NCBI RefSeq assembly: GCF_002802905.1
Contig: NZ_PEBK01000002.1
Coordinates: 248,001-312,000, forward strand
Length of the DNA stretch: 64,000 nt
Reading direction: 5' to 3'
From: Bifidobacterium simiarum
GTDB taxonomy: Bacteria; Actinomycetota; Actinomycetes; Actinomycetales; Bifidobacteriaceae
A program made the translations under genes and the position numbers. The notes under the pieces were generated by a model that did no database searches, was not told the origin of the DNA, and was given only the letters and a program-made list of their open reading frames with translations. Below, in pieces: positions 45,109 through 54,898 of this stretch. Each line of letters opens with the position of its first letter. The first letter of the stretch is position 1.

Positions 45109-46284
45109 TCACTCAACCGCCGCGCGGAGGGCGTCGGCGCGGTCGGTGCGCTCCCAGGTGAAGTCCTTGTCGTCGCGGCCGAAGTGGCCGTAGGCGGCGG
45201 TTTTGCGGTAGATGGGGCGCTGCAGGTCCAGATCGCGGATGATCGAATACGGGCGCAGGTCGAAGACTCGGTTGACGGCCTCCACGATCTTCTCGCGGTC
45301 CACGGTCTGGGTGCCGAAGGTCTCCACGTCCACGGAGATCGGCTTGGCCTGCAGGGCGAAGTAGCCGATAGTGACCTGGGCCCGGTAGGCCAGACCGGCG
45401 GCGACGATGTTCTTCGCCACCCAGCGGGCGGCGTAGGCGGCGGACCGATCCACCTTGGACGGATCCTTGCCGGAGAACGCGCCGCCACCGTGCGCGGCGA
45501 GGCCGCCGTAGGTGTCGACGATGATCTTTCGGCCGGTCAGACCGCTATCGGCCTTGGGACCGCCGTTGTGGAACGGACCGTTGTTGATCGTCACCGTGGC
45601 GTCGTCGTGCCGCACGTCGATGGCGTCCAGCACCGGGGCGACGACGTGCTCGCGCACCGCCGATCGCACCGCTTCGAGGGAGAGCTTCGGCGAATGCTGG
45701 GTAGAGATCAGCACGTTGGTAATGGCCTGCGGACGGAAATCGTCGTCGTATTCCAGCGAGACGATGACCTTGCCGTCCGGTCGCAGCTCGGGCACGATGC
45801 CGTTCTTGCGCACGTAGGCCAGTCGTTCCGCCAGACGGCTCGCCGTGTAGATCGGCAGCGGCTGCAGCGACGGATTGTCGTTGATCGCGTAGCCGACCAC
45901 GATGCCCTGATCCTGCGCCGGGGCGTTGAGGAGATCCTCCTCAGCCTTGCCGGTGTTGACGTCGTAGTTGCCGAGGTTCTCGTCGAATTCGCGGGGTCGG
46001 ATGTTGTTGATGATGCCGCAGCCGTCGGGGTTGATGCCGCTTTCGGCGTCGGTGTAGCCGATGTCCCTCAGCGCCTGCCGGGTGATCTCGACGTGATCAA
46101 GCACGGTCGGCGCGGAGATCTCGCCCTCCACCACGACCAATCCGTCCTTCGCCGTGGCCTCGGCGGCCACCGCCGAACGGCCGTCGACCTGAAGATAGGC
46201 GTCGAGGAGGGAATCGGAGATGATGTCGCAGGCCTTGTCGGGATGGCCTTCGGTCACCGATTCGGAAGTGAGGACTCGTGTCAT
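45109..46284 (-). CDS. metK: Divergent S-adenosylmethionine synthetase
   Basis: 391 residues, forming SAM from methionine and ATP. ESVTEGHPDKACDIISDSLL, GGGAFSGKDPSKVDRSAAYA and the C-terminal GHFGRDDKDFTWERTD are clear MetK marks. Several near-invariant positions differ. The GAGDQG motif reads PAQDQGIVVGYA, the GDAGLTGRK motif reads ADSGLTGRK, and DQISD reads DIISD. It is therefore probably a second, specialised SAM synthetase rather than the housekeeping one, an inference that depends on another metK elsewhere. The ATG at 46284 follows TAGGAGTTTCAC. It lies downstream of a methyltransferase gene on the same strand. Confidence 0.88.
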   Translation of the reverse strand: MTRVLTSESVTEGHPDKACDIISDSLLDAYLQVDGRSAVAAEATAKDGLVVVEGEISAPTVLDHVEITRQALRDIGYTDAESGINPDGCGIINNIRPREFDENLGNYDVNTGKAEEDLLNAPAQDQGIVVGYAINDNPSLQPLPIYTASRLAERLAYVRKNGIVPELRPDGKVIVSLEYDDDFRPQAITNVLISTQHSPKLSLEAVRSAVREHVVAPVLDAIDVRHDDATVTINNGPFHNGGPKADSGLTGRKIIVDTYGGLAAHGGGAFSGKDPSKVDRSAAYAARWVAKNIVAAGLAYRAQVTIGYFALQAKPISVDVETFGTQTVDREKIVEAVNRVFDLRPYSIIRDLDLQRPIYRKTAAYGHFGRDDKDFTWERTDRADALRAAVE

Positions 46285-46341
46285 GTGAAACTCCTAGAAG
46301 TAAAGAAATTAACGGAAATACGTAAATGCTGATAGTGAATA

Positions 46342-46438
46342 GTGAAAAGTGGGTAGAAAACGACAGCCAGCGAAAAGTGGGTCGCGAACGACAGCCACCG
46401 GGTCGCAAACGCTAACCACCGGATCGAAAACGAAGAAT
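46342..46438. repeat. Degenerate tandem repeats upstream of metK
   Basis: Four units of 19-29 bp, with cores AGTGGGTAGAAAACGACAGC, AGTGGGTCGCGAACGACAGC, CGGGTCGCAAACGCTAACCA and CGGATCGAAAACGAAG. They lie 58-154 bp before the metK start. They could be a multi-site operator or a remnant of slippage. No known SAM riboswitch class is recognisable here. Confidence 0.55.
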
Positions 46439-46474
46439 GACAGAATGGCGGAAAAGGAGTCCCCGCCACGACCG

Positions 46475-47209
46475 CTACTTCAGTGCGACCACCGCGATGT
46501 AATTGCCCTTCTTGTAGCCTTCGATGGGATCCTCCACCGCCTGTTCCTGATAGGGCGGGTTCGCCAGCACGGTCTGGAAGAACCGGAACTCACGGAATCC
46601 GAGGCTCCTGAGCAGATCGACGTACCATTCGGTCAGATGCCAGTAGGGCTTGTATTCGTCGCGGCCGGTGCGGTAGAACGTGGTGCCTTCAAGCAGATCC
46701 TGAAAATCGTCGTCCTTGATCTCGGGATACCGCTGCGTCAGGTACAGCACCGCCCCCAGCGCGCTTTCCTTCGGCACGTCGGTGAACACCAGCTTGCCGT
46801 GGGCGCTCAGTGCCTCGTAGTTCCTCCGCCACGTATCCTTGAGCTCGTCGTCGTTGAGGAATCCGAAGCTGGAGCCGTTGTAGACGATGGTGTCGTAGGC
46901 ATCGGGCTCGTAGTCCACTTCCTGCGCGCCGGCCACTTCGACCTCGAATCCCCTCTTTCTGGCGAGCGCGGCGAATCCTTCGGACGGCTCGACGCCCTTG
47001 ACGATGTTGATGCCGTACTCGTCCCGCAGCTTCTCCTCGGCGATCCCCGATCCCATGCCGATGGACAGGACCCGACCGGGATCGGTGACGGTCAGCGCGG
47101 TGTGCAGCAGCCTGAACCGTGACTGCGTGATGTTCGGACTGCGTTTCGCACTGTCATCCAGCAGATTCTCATTGCCGGCGAAGTAATCCACGACCGTGGA
47201 TTTGGGCAT
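46475..47209 (-). CDS. Class I SAM-dependent methyltransferase
   Basis: 244 residues. The motif I region is RVLSIGMGSGIAEEKLRDEY, with the acidic position in GVEPSEGFAALARKRGFEVE, then YDTIVYNGSSFGFLNDDEL as motif IV. This fits a Rossmann-fold methyltransferase of the Methyltransf_11/25 kind. The substrate is unknown. The ATG at 47209 follows AAAGGGGGATCAAC. Position next to a divergent SAM synthetase suggests the pair supplies and uses SAM for a dedicated methylation. The 359-bp gap to the divergent amidase has no ORF and serves both promoters. Confidence 0.85.
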   Translation of the reverse strand: MPKSTVVDYFAGNENLLDDSAKRSPNITQSRFRLLHTALTVTDPGRVLSIGMGSGIAEEKLRDEYGINIVKGVEPSEGFAALARKRGFEVEVAGAQEVDYEPDAYDTIVYNGSSFGFLNDDELKDTWRRNYEALSAHGKLVFTDVPKESALGAVLYLTQRYPEIKDDDFQDLLEGTTFYRTGRDEYKPYWHLTEWYVDLLRSLGFREFRFFQTVLANPPYQEQAVEDPIEGYKKGNYIAVVALK

Positions 47210-47568
47210 GTTGATCCCCCTTTATGCATAATGCTGATGCCATTTCGGCAAACCGTCTCGCAGACCAACAACGGCAAAAACCAAAAACCGATGAACGCCA
47301 TGCGAACCACCATGACCTGGGAATGTCATACCGTGGATTTCCTCTCCGATGGCGACCCCCATCGCCATCAGCCGGAGAATTGCTATCATCATAGCTGTCC
47401 GGTCAACGCCGATACGCCGCATTCCCACGTTTGCCCACCTGATTCTGCTTATCGGCACGCATAGCCAGAACCTATAACCGTGACGTTGCCATTCCCCTCC
47501 GCGTCCCACTAGCATTGATCTGCGTATTTTCGATGGTTTCAGGGGACCATCATTGCAGGGGGATAATC

Positions 47569-49125
47569 ATGGCAAGCATTCCGGAGGCAACACCTCGACA
47601 TACCGCGGCCAGACATACCGCATCCAGACATACCGCGGCCACGGACCGGCACCGCACCGCCGGTCACGAACCCGCCAGTCAGAAACCCGACCGGTCGATC
47701 CACGACCGGTCGATCCACGACCAGCTGTGGGCCTTCAATGCCGAACGTCTTCAGGCCCATCTGATGGCCGGCAACATCACCACCGCGGACATCGTCAGGG
47801 CCAGTCTGGAACGCATCGGCGAGGTGAACCCCGGACTCAACGCCATCATCGACGTCTACGAGGACGAGGCGATCGCCGCGGCCACGGAGGTGCAGCGCAG
47901 CCGCCGTCGCCATCGTCGGCTTCGGGGCGTTCCCGTCACCATCAAAGACAACATCGAGTCCAAGGGCCATATCATGAGCGATGGCTCGGTCACACTGAAG
48001 AACAACCGCTGTACCCAGGACGCGCCGCTGGTCTCCCGACTGAGGGACGGCGGCGCCCTGATTATGGGCCGGACGAACTGCCCGCCGTTCTGCTGGCAGC
48101 TGTTCGGCAGCAACGAACTCTATGGATCCACCCTCAACCCGGTCAACCACCGGTACACTCCGGGCGGATCAAGCGCCGGCGCCGCGGCATCGGTGGCCTC
48201 CGGCATGGTGCCGATCGCCCACGGCAACGACGTCGCCGGTTCCATCCGGTACCCCGCGTACGCCAACGCCATCGTCGGGATCAAACCCACGACCGGTCTG
48301 ATCCCCGGATCCGATACGCCGCAGGACCGTCCGTTCGCCTTCCAGATGTTCGCCTCGCAGGGGCTGCTGGCCCGGACCGTGACGGATGCGCGTCTGGGGT
48401 TCGACGCGATGCGCGGCTATGCCGCCGGCGACCCCGCGAGCATTGCGTGCGAGATGGAATACGATGCCCAGCCGCACCGCGTCGGCGTCTATCTCGGCGA
48501 CGAGATCAGCGTGACCACGCCCAGCGTGCGCAATGCGGTACTGCATGCGGCGCGCGGATTCGAGGAGATGGGCTGGACCGTGGAGTACATCGAAACCGAT
48601 GCGTTCCGACAGCTGTTCCGTCTGGAGATCCTACTGCTGTTCGGCCAGTTCCTCCACTCCGGCGCCGACGAGATCGCAGCCGGCGGCGAGATCCTGCGCA
48701 GGGGTCTGGCCGGCGCGCACGGTACCTTGGAGACCCTGTATGGGGACGGCTACCGCCTTACGCTGGACGATTACATCGCCGGTCTGGCCGAACGCGGATC
48801 GGCCATCCGCAAGCTCAGGAAGCTTCAGGACCGCTATCCGATCATCATCACGCCGGCCAGCGCCGAAACGCCGTTCCTGCTGGACGAGGACCAGACCGCG
48901 TCACGGGAGCGGGCGATCGACATGACGTTCTCGGTCTGGCCCATGTACGCCCCTCCCATCGCCGGGCTGCCGGGAATGGTGCTGCCCACCGACGTGGAGT
49001 ATGACGGCATCCATCTCGGCGTCCAGCTGCTCGCCCGGGTCTATGACGAGAACACGCTGTTCAGGGCCGGCCGCGATCTGGAACGGTATTTTGCGCTGGA
49101 CCACGACCCGGTGGATCCACGGTAG
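47569..49125 (+). CDS. Amidase-signature family hydrolase
   Basis: 518 residues. The Ser-cisSer-Lys triad is visible: Lys in RGVPVTIKDNIESKG, cis-Ser in YTPGGSSAGAAASVASG and the nucleophile in GNDVAGSIRYPAYA. It resembles stand-alone amidases more than GatA, and no GatB/C is adjacent. The N-terminus is repetitive: a 15-bp unit gives RHTAARHTASRHTAA and another gives RSIHDRSIHD. The ATG at 47569 follows GCAGGGGGATAATC. The gene runs opposite to its neighbours and is convergent with the sulfhydrylase operon. Substrate is unknown, possibly an amide or a methylated product made by the island. Confidence 0.88.
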   Translation: MASIPEATPRHTAARHTASRHTAATDRHRTAGHEPASQKPDRSIHDRSIHDQLWAFNAERLQAHLMAGNITTADIVRASLERIGEVNPGLNAIIDVYEDEAIAAATEVQRSRRRHRRLRGVPVTIKDNIESKGHIMSDGSVTLKNNRCTQDAPLVSRLRDGGALIMGRTNCPPFCWQLFGSNELYGSTLNPVNHRYTPGGSSAGAAASVASGMVPIAHGNDVAGSIRYPAYANAIVGIKPTTGLIPGSDTPQDRPFAFQMFASQGLLARTVTDARLGFDAMRGYAAGDPASIACEMEYDAQPHRVGVYLGDEISVTTPSVRNAVLHAARGFEEMGWTVEYIETDAFRQLFRLEILLLFGQFLHSGADEIAAGGEILRRGLAGAHGTLETLYGDGYRLTLDDYIAGLAERGSAIRKLRKLQDRYPIIITPASAETPFLLDEDQTASRERAIDMTFSVWPMYAPPIAGLPGMVLPTDVEYDGIHLGVQLLARVYDENTLFRAGRDLERYFALDHDPVDPR

Positions 49126-49195
49126 GAGGGAACCCTGCCGCGGCAGGAGGAAGCCCGGCCTCGGAGGCGTGAGCCGGCCGCGACAGGAGCCCGGC

Positions 49196-50566
49196 TCACG
49201 CCTCCGCGAACGTCGCGGCAAACGCCTGCTCGAGATCGGCGATCAGATCTCTGGGGTTTTCCAGCCCCAGAGACAGCCGGATGGTGTTCCCCGGCAGCTG
49301 GATGTTCTCGAGCGCCTTGTCGTCCAATTCGATGTGCGTGGTGCGCACGGGATTGATGATCAGCGATTTCGCATCCCCGATATTGGCCTGATAGCTGAAC
49401 AGCCTGACAGCGTCGATGAAGCGCCGGATCGCCGGATCGCCGCCTTCGAGCCCGAAGCTAAGTATGGAGCCCGCCCCGCGGGGAAGGTACTTGCGCGCCA
49501 GATCCTCGTATCCACTGCCCGGCAGTGTTGGATAGTCCACCCACTCCACATGGTCGTGCGACTGCAGGAACCGCGCCACGGCTTCGGCGTTCGACACCTG
49601 CTTGTCGACCCGCTCGGTCAGGGTCTCCAATCCGTTGAGGATCAGGAACGCATCGAACGGACCGAGGGTCGCTCCCAGATATGACAGGTACACCGCCTTC
49701 GCCCGCGAGGTGAACGGCGCCTGCGGGGCGATGTCCAGAATGCTGCGCGGCACGTCATTGAGATCGCGCAGCACCCATGCCGGTTCGGAGAACTGCGGGT
49801 ACCGGTCGGTTCGGTAATTGAATCTGCCGCTTTCCAGAATGGCTCCGGCGATCGCCGTGCCATGGCCACTGATGGCCTTGGTGGCCGAATACACGACGAC
49901 GTCGGCGCCATAGTCGAACGGGTTGAGCAGGTACGGCGTCGCCACCGTATTGTCCACGATGAGGATGATGCCATGCCGGTGCGCGACCTCGGCGAGCGCT
50001 TCGATATCGGCGATCACGGTCTGCGGGTTCGAGATGGATTCCACGAAGATGGCTCTGGTGCGATCGCCGATGGCGCGGTCGTAGGCCTCCGGATCGTCGG
50101 CGTCGTCCACGATGTCGAACGATATGCCCAGATGGGGCAGCACATGGGTGATGGTGTCCAGACTGCCGCCGTACAGACGGTAGTTGGTCAGGATGCTGCC
50201 GCCGCGGTCGGCCGCGTTCAGCAGCGCATAGCTCACCGCCGCCATGCCCGACGAAAGCACGAGCGCCGAGGGGGTGCCGTGGAGGGCTCCCAGACGGTCC
50301 TGGAGTACGGAGACGGTGGGATTGGAGAGCCGGGAGTAGATCGGACCGTCCTGTTCGTAGCGGAACATGGCGTCCGCGGCATCCGCGCCGTCGAGCACGT
50401 AGGATGCGGTTTCGTAGATGGGGACGCTGCTGGCGTGCAGGTGCTGCGCCGGATCGTAGCCGGCGCGCACGCTCAGGGTGTCGAAATCCCACTGATTGCC
50501 GGGTGACTGATTGCCGGGGAATGTATTGCCGGATGCCTGATTATCAGGTGACTGTTCGGTGGACAA
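49196..50566 (-). CDS. O-acetylhomoserine sulfhydrylase (PLP, Cys/Met metabolism family)
   Basis: 456 residues of the Cys/Met-metabolism PLP family. YSRLSNPTVSVLQDRLGALHG, LVLSSGMAAVSYALLN and the lysine in VYSATKAISGHGTAIAGAIL are characteristic, and the C-terminal ANIGDAKSLIINPVRTTH is typical of O-acetylhomoserine (thiol)-lyases. It would make homocysteine from O-acetylhomoserine and sulfide, or methionine from methanethiol. A methionine gamma-lyase activity is less likely but possible. The N-terminus has a GNQ-rich tail. The TTG at 50566 is preceded by GAAAGG. A TTG at 50590 is the alternative. It is the last gene of a metQ-metN-metI operon. Confidence 0.88.
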   Translation of the reverse strand: MSTEQSPDNQASGNTFPGNQSPGNQWDFDTLSVRAGYDPAQHLHASSVPIYETASYVLDGADAADAMFRYEQDGPIYSRLSNPTVSVLQDRLGALHGTPSALVLSSGMAAVSYALLNAADRGGSILTNYRLYGGSLDTITHVLPHLGISFDIVDDADDPEAYDRAIGDRTRAIFVESISNPQTVIADIEALAEVAHRHGIILIVDNTVATPYLLNPFDYGADVVVYSATKAISGHGTAIAGAILESGRFNYRTDRYPQFSEPAWVLRDLNDVPRSILDIAPQAPFTSRAKAVYLSYLGATLGPFDAFLILNGLETLTERVDKQVSNAEAVARFLQSHDHVEWVDYPTLPGSGYEDLARKYLPRGAGSILSFGLEGGDPAIRRFIDAVRLFSYQANIGDAKSLIINPVRTTHIELDDKALENIQLPGNTIRLSLGLENPRDLIADLEQAFAATFAEA

Positions 50567-50618
50567 TGGTTCAAGCCTTTCTGTTTGCAATGCCGTTCGT
50601 ATGGGCCGCCCGTCCGGG

Positions 50619-51296
50619 TCAGGCGCTGCGGCGACGGGCCGCGAAATGATTGCCGAGCGTCTGGATGATCTGCACGATGACGATGAGGATCAGCACGGTG
50701 ATCAGCACGGTGACGGTGTCGAACTGCTGGTAGCCGTACGTATACGCCAGATCGCCGATACCGCCGCCGCCGATGGTGCCGGCCATCGCCGTGGCGCCGA
50801 TCAGACCGATGCAGGCCGTGGTCAGTGCCAGGATGATCGACCCCTTGGCCTCCGGCAGCAGGAAGTACCAGATGGTCTGGGCCGTACTCGCCCCAAGGGT
50901 CTCGGCCGCTTCGATGATGCCGTCGTCCACGTCGAGCAACGCGCTTTCGATCAGTCGGGAGATGAACGGCGCGACGAAGATCGTCAGCGGGACCAGCGCC
51001 GCCTGGGTGCCGATGGTCGTCTGTGCGATCAGTCTGGTCAGCGGTGTGATAGAGACCATCAGGATGACGAAGGGCACCGATCGGATGATGTTGATCACGA
51101 CGTTGAGGATGCCGTACACCCAGCGGTTGGGATGCAGTCCCTGCGGCCGGGTGATCACCAGGATCACGGCCAGCGGTATGCCGATGAGCGCGCCGATGAA
51201 CAGGGAGACCCCCACCATGATGACGGTTTCCTGAAACGCGACGATGTACTGATCCACGGTGACTGTGGAGTCGAACAGGTTGAAATTGCTAGTCAT
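50619..51296 (-). CDS. metI: Methionine ABC transporter permease
   Basis: 225 residues with five helices. The permease signature [20 protein letters not shown] binds the ATPase coupling groove. [18 protein letters not shown] and [20 protein letters not shown] are MetI-typical. The ATG at 51296 overlaps the last codons of metN, and the stop lies 52 bp before the sulfhydrylase start, so the four genes form one transcript. Confidence 0.95.
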   Translation of the reverse strand: MTSNFNLFDSTVTVDQYIVAFQETVIMVGVSLFIGALIGIPLAVILVITRPQGLHPNRWVYGILNVVINIIRSVPFVILMVSITPLTRLIAQTTIGTQAALVPLTIFVAPFISRLIESALLDVDDGIIEAAETLGASTAQTIWYFLLPEAKGSIILALTTACIGLIGATAMAGTIGGGGIGDLAYTYGYQQFDTVTVLITVLILIVIVQIIQTLGNHFAARRRSA

Positions 51297-52329
51297 GAAG
51301 CACCTCGGCCTCCAGTTTCGGATCGTTCCGCACGAGTTCGCCGATCCTGCCCGACAACGCCGACGATCCTCCCGATCCTCCGGAAAAGCCGAGGACGATC
51401 TTGCCGACGGTGACGTTGCGCAGCGGAACCTCGTTGGCGTACAGCAGGGAGACGTTGCCGTCATACGCCTTGCGGATGTCGGCCAGCAGGGTCTTGGCGC
51501 CGTCGTCGGTGTAGGAGAACTGCACGACCGTGCCCTCGTCGCCCTGATCGATCCGGTTGCGAAGATCCTCGTTCAGGGTGTTCGGCACGACGGTGTTGAC
51601 GAATTTTCTGGTCAGCGGCTGGACGGGGTGGGCGAACACCCGGCCCACCGGACCCTGTTCGATCAGCCGGCCGTGCTCGACCACCGCCACGTAGTTGCAG
51701 GCCTTGGCGATCACGCTCATCTGATGCGTGATGAGCATGATCGTGATGCCGTATTCGTGGTTGATACGTTGCAGCAGCTTGAGGATCTGCACGGTGGTCA
51801 GCGGGTCGAGGGCACTGGTGGCCTCGTCACACAGCAGGATCTTCGGGTTCGTCACCAGCGCCCTGGCGATGCCCACCCGCTGACGCTGACCGCCCGACAG
51901 CTGGGACGGGTAGACGTTGTGCTTGTCCTCAAGGCCCACCAGTTCCAGCATCTGCGACACCTTGCGGGCGATCTCGTCCTTCGGAGTATGGGACAGGACC
52001 AGCGGGATGGCGACGTTTTCGGCGATGGTCTTCGAGCTGAGCAGATTGTAGTGCTGGAAGATCATGCCGATCTGCCGGCGAAGCAGGCGCAGCTCCCTGC
52101 CTTTCAGGGACGCGGGCTCCTGCCCCAGCACGTTGACGTGGCCTTCGGTCGGCAGTTCCAGTCCGTTCACCATGCGCAGCAGCGTGCTCTTCCCGGCGCC
52201 GCTCGAGCCGATCACGCCGAAGATCTCCCCGTCGGGAACGGTGAGCGACACGTCGCTAAGCGCCTGGAACGACTGGCCTTTGCCGGTCGGATACGACTTG
52301 CCGACGTGCTCGTAGACGATGGCGCTCAT
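51289..52329 (-). CDS. metN: Methionine ABC transporter ATP-binding protein
   Basis: 346 residues. Walker A is [20 protein letters not shown], the signature [15 protein letters not shown], Walker [13 protein letters not shown] and the switch His in MLITHQM. The C-terminal about 95 residues are the NIL/ACT-like domain that senses methionine and inhibits transport ([20 protein letters not shown]). The ATG at 52329 overlaps the metQ stop codon (ATGA). Confidence 0.96.
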   Translation of the reverse strand: MSAIVYEHVGKSYPTGKGQSFQALSDVSLTVPDGEIFGVIGSSGAGKSTLLRMVNGLELPTEGHVNVLGQEPASLKGRELRLLRRQIGMIFQHYNLLSSKTIAENVAIPLVLSHTPKDEIARKVSQMLELVGLEDKHNVYPSQLSGGQRQRVGIARALVTNPKILLCDEATSALDPLTTVQILKLLQRINHEYGITIMLITHQMSVIAKACNYVAVVEHGRLIEQGPVGRVFAHPVQPLTRKFVNTVVPNTLNEDLRNRIDQGDEGTVVQFSYTDDGAKTLLADIRKAYDGNVSLLYANEVPLRNVTVGKIVLGFSGGSGGSSALSGRIGELVRNDPKLEAEVLHD

Positions 52330-53162
52330 GCGTTGTCCTCCGGCACGTACCAGTAGCTGCGGCTGGGATCGGTTTCGAGGAAATGCTTGAATTCCTTGGA
52401 ATGGTAGGCGTTGGCGACGGCCTTGACCCACGCTTCGTCGCGGCTGGTGTCCTTGATCACGATGCGATTGAGGAACTCGGGGCGGAAGTGTTCCTTCGCC
52501 ACGAGAAGCTTCTGGTCCACCTTGGCGTTGTACGCGGGCTGGCCGCAGATCACGCCCCAGTCGGCGTCGGGCAGGTTGCGCGGGACGCTGGCGCGGTCGA
52601 CGAGTTTGATGTTCAGGTTGTGCGGGTTCTTGACGATGTCGTTCGGCGTGAGTTTCGCGATGTCGGTCTTGGGGTTCAGGGAGATCCAGCCGATGTCCGA
52701 AAGCAGCACCAGCGCCCTCGACAGGTTGCTGGAGTCCTGCGGCACGAGGACGAGATCGCCGGATTTCACGTTCTTCAGGGAATGCTGCTTGTCCGAATAC
52801 AGGCCGGTGGAAAGCGACGGCAAAACGCCCGCATCCACCAGGTGGGCGTCCTTCGCCTTGTTGAAGGCCTGCATGTAGGCGCGATGCTGGGTGACGGTCA
52901 GGTCGACAAGACCGCGTTCCGTGGCGTCGTCGGCGGCCTGAGGATCGTTGAAGTTCTTGTACTGCACGGTGTAGCCCTCCTTTTCGAGGATCGGCTGCAC
53001 GCCTTTCTTGAACAGTTCCGCATAGGGGCCGGGAGTGGCGCCGAGCGTGATCGTCTTGTCGGATTGCGAATTCGCGGAACCGCCGCAGGCCGCCAGCGAT
53101 GCCACAAGCCCTACGATGGCCGCAATCGCGGCAACGCCCCGTTGCCAATGTCCCAGTCTCAT
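52326..53162 (-). CDS. metQ: Methionine ABC transporter substrate-binding lipoprotein
   Basis: 278 residues. A signal peptide ends with the lipobox SLAAC followed by GGSANSQ, so the protein is anchored to the outer membrane face. [40 protein letters not shown] and YWYVPEDNA are typical of the NlpA/MetQ family. The ATG at 53162 follows CGAAGGGGGAATACAACA. It is first in the metQ-metN-metI-sulfhydrylase operon. Confidence 0.95.
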   Translation of the reverse strand: MRLGHWQRGVAAIAAIVGLVASLAACGGSANSQSDKTITLGATPGPYAELFKKGVQPILEKEGYTVQYKNFNDPQAADDATERGLVDLTVTQHRAYMQAFNKAKDAHLVDAGVLPSLSTGLYSDKQHSLKNVKSGDLVLVPQDSSNLSRALVLLSDIGWISLNPKTDIAKLTPNDIVKNPHNLNIKLVDRASVPRNLPDADWGVICGQPAYNAKVDQKLLVAKEHFRPEFLNRIVIKDTSRDEAWVKAVANAYHSKEFKHFLETDPSRSYWYVPEDNA

Positions 53163-53263
53163 TGTTGTATTCCCCCTTCGTGGCCGATTGGCCGCGTGCA
53201 TGTAGACGGCGGCGTGACGGCGGCCTCCCCCAACAGAGCCGTCGTCATCCGCTTAGTTCCGGG

Positions 53264-53293
53264 ACTATACAGCAGCGATCATGGCGTCCCCAA
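53264..53293 (-). promoter_or_regulatory. Candidate promoter of the metQNI operon
   Basis: On the minus strand TTGGGG (53293-53288) and TATAGT (53269-53264) are separated by 18 bp, giving a leader of about 95 nt before the metQ ATG. The leader contains GACGACGGC/GCCGCCGTC, a possible hairpin. The remaining spacer to 53605 carries no ORF. Confidence 0.5.
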
Positions 53294-53605
53294 ACCGGCC
53301 GCCATAGCTATTTCTTAGACGACACCATAACTTCGTCGCCTCCGAAACGGCCCCCATACGCAGAATCGATCACCTCGTATAGTGCCGGCTTATACGGCGA
53401 TCCGGCAAATCGTTGCGGTTCTCCCGTTTGCGATCCGCCACCCCCGACCCGCAATCACGGTTTCGCATTTTTCGCACCACGGTCGCGATTGACCCCGGCC
53501 CGGGATGCGCCCTACCATGTCCGCCAACATCGTCATCCCGGCCGTTGCCGGCCACCGCCGGCCATCGCAAAGGACTCGGCAAAGAACACTCAGCAAAGGA
53601 CTCAC

Positions 53606-54808
53606 ATGCCAGCACCAATCATCTCCGACCTGTTCGCCTCGCTGGACGACAAGGCGCCGTTCTCCTCCGGTTCGGACACCGCGGATTCCAAGGAACCCTC
53701 CATCGATTTCGTCGCCGGCATCCCCGACTACTCGCTGCTGCCCCGCAAGGATTTCGGTCAGGCCGCGCAGGAACTCATGGACAGCGACGATTCGTTCGAG
53801 GCGCTCCGATACTCCGCGTATGAGGGCATCCCGTCCCTGCGCCGCGCCGTCGCCAGGTGGCGGCACACGGATGTGAGCAACGTGTTCATCACCAACGGCG
53901 CCACCCAGGGCATCTTCCTGTCCATGAGCGCCCTGCTGAATCCGGGCGACACCATTCTCGTGGAAAATCCCACGTTCCCCTTCGCGCTGAAGACCTTCCG
54001 CCTGTTCGGACTACAGGTGGAGACCGTGCCGCTCACCGGCGAAGGGGTGGATCTCGATGCTCTGGAGAGCAAGCTGCAATCCGGACGGCAGGCCGGGAAG
54101 CGCTACAAGGCGCTGTACACCATTCCCGACTTCCACAATCCCGCCAGCGTCTCGCTGCCCGGCGAGCGCAAGCGGGCGTTGATCGAGCTGGCGGAACGGT
54201 ACGACTTCGCCATCATCGCCGACAGCCCCTATCGGGATCTGTGGTTCGATCATCAGCCCGGCGAGTTTCCTCAGGAGCAGCGTACGGCCGAGCATGACGG
54301 CCGTCTGCTGGAGGTAGGCACGTTTTCGAAGACCCTCGGCCCGGGCTGGCGCGTGGGCTGGATCATCACCGACCGGGTGCGGGTGAAGCAACTGACCTCG
54401 TTCCGCCGGCGTCTCGACGCCCACCCCTCCGGCGTGGCGCAGTCGATCATCGCCCATCTGCTCGACCGGCCGGACGACTGGTTCGCCCGTCAGGTCGACT
54501 ACGAGCGCGCGGCGTATCGGAGGAAGTCCGAACTGCTGTATTCGGCGCTGCAGGACGGCGTCGGCGATTTCGCGCGGATCATCAAGCCGGAGGGTGGGTA
54601 TTTCCAGTGGCTGGTCTTCGACGAGCGGCATGATCCGGCGAATCCCGATCGCGCAAAGGCATTGGCTGCGGCGAACGTCCATCTGGTGCCGGGAGACGTG
54701 TTCTACCCTCACGATCACGGGTCCCACGCGGCCCGTCTGGCGTTCAGCCATCTGCCGGAGGCGGATCTGGTCGAGGGCACCCGGAGGCTTGCCGAGGCGT
54801 TGCGGTGA
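53606..54808 (+). CDS. PLP-dependent aminotransferase, class I/II (MocR-like catalytic domain without HTH)
   Basis: 400 residues, fold type I. LRYSAYEGIPSLRRAVARWR, NGATQGIFLSMSALLNPGD, TIPDFHNPASVSLPGERKRA and the PLP lysine in VGTFSKTLGPGWRVGWI are clear. The pattern is that of aminotransferases related to MocR proteins and 2-aminoadipate or aromatic/methionine transaminases, but no DNA-binding domain precedes it. The ATG at 53606 follows AGCAAAGGACTCAC. It lies divergent from metQ, so it is likely part of the same sulfur amino-acid regulon. Possible roles are 4-methylthio-2-oxobutyrate transamination or another methionine-linked step, which is inference. Confidence 0.87.
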   Translation: MPAPIISDLFASLDDKAPFSSGSDTADSKEPSIDFVAGIPDYSLLPRKDFGQAAQELMDSDDSFEALRYSAYEGIPSLRRAVARWRHTDVSNVFITNGATQGIFLSMSALLNPGDTILVENPTFPFALKTFRLFGLQVETVPLTGEGVDLDALESKLQSGRQAGKRYKALYTIPDFHNPASVSLPGERKRALIELAERYDFAIIADSPYRDLWFDHQPGEFPQEQRTAEHDGRLLEVGTFSKTLGPGWRVGWIITDRVRVKQLTSFRRRLDAHPSGVAQSIIAHLLDRPDDWFARQVDYERAAYRRKSELLYSALQDGVGDFARIIKPEGGYFQWLVFDERHDPANPDRAKALAAANVHLVPGDVFYPHDHGSHAARLAFSHLPEADLVEGTRRLAEALR

Positions 54809-54898
54809 CGTATCACATCGGGAAGGCGACGAATCCCAGCATAGGAACCACATCACAGCAATCACATCAGTAACCACATCACAGAAACGGAGTCATTC

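Noticed and set aside
45003-47568. SAM riboswitch (SAM-I, II or IV) in front of metK, the methyltransferase or amidase
   Set aside because: I could not find the conserved core stems or loops of these classes. Only degenerate tandem repeats are present. A covariance-model search would be decisive.
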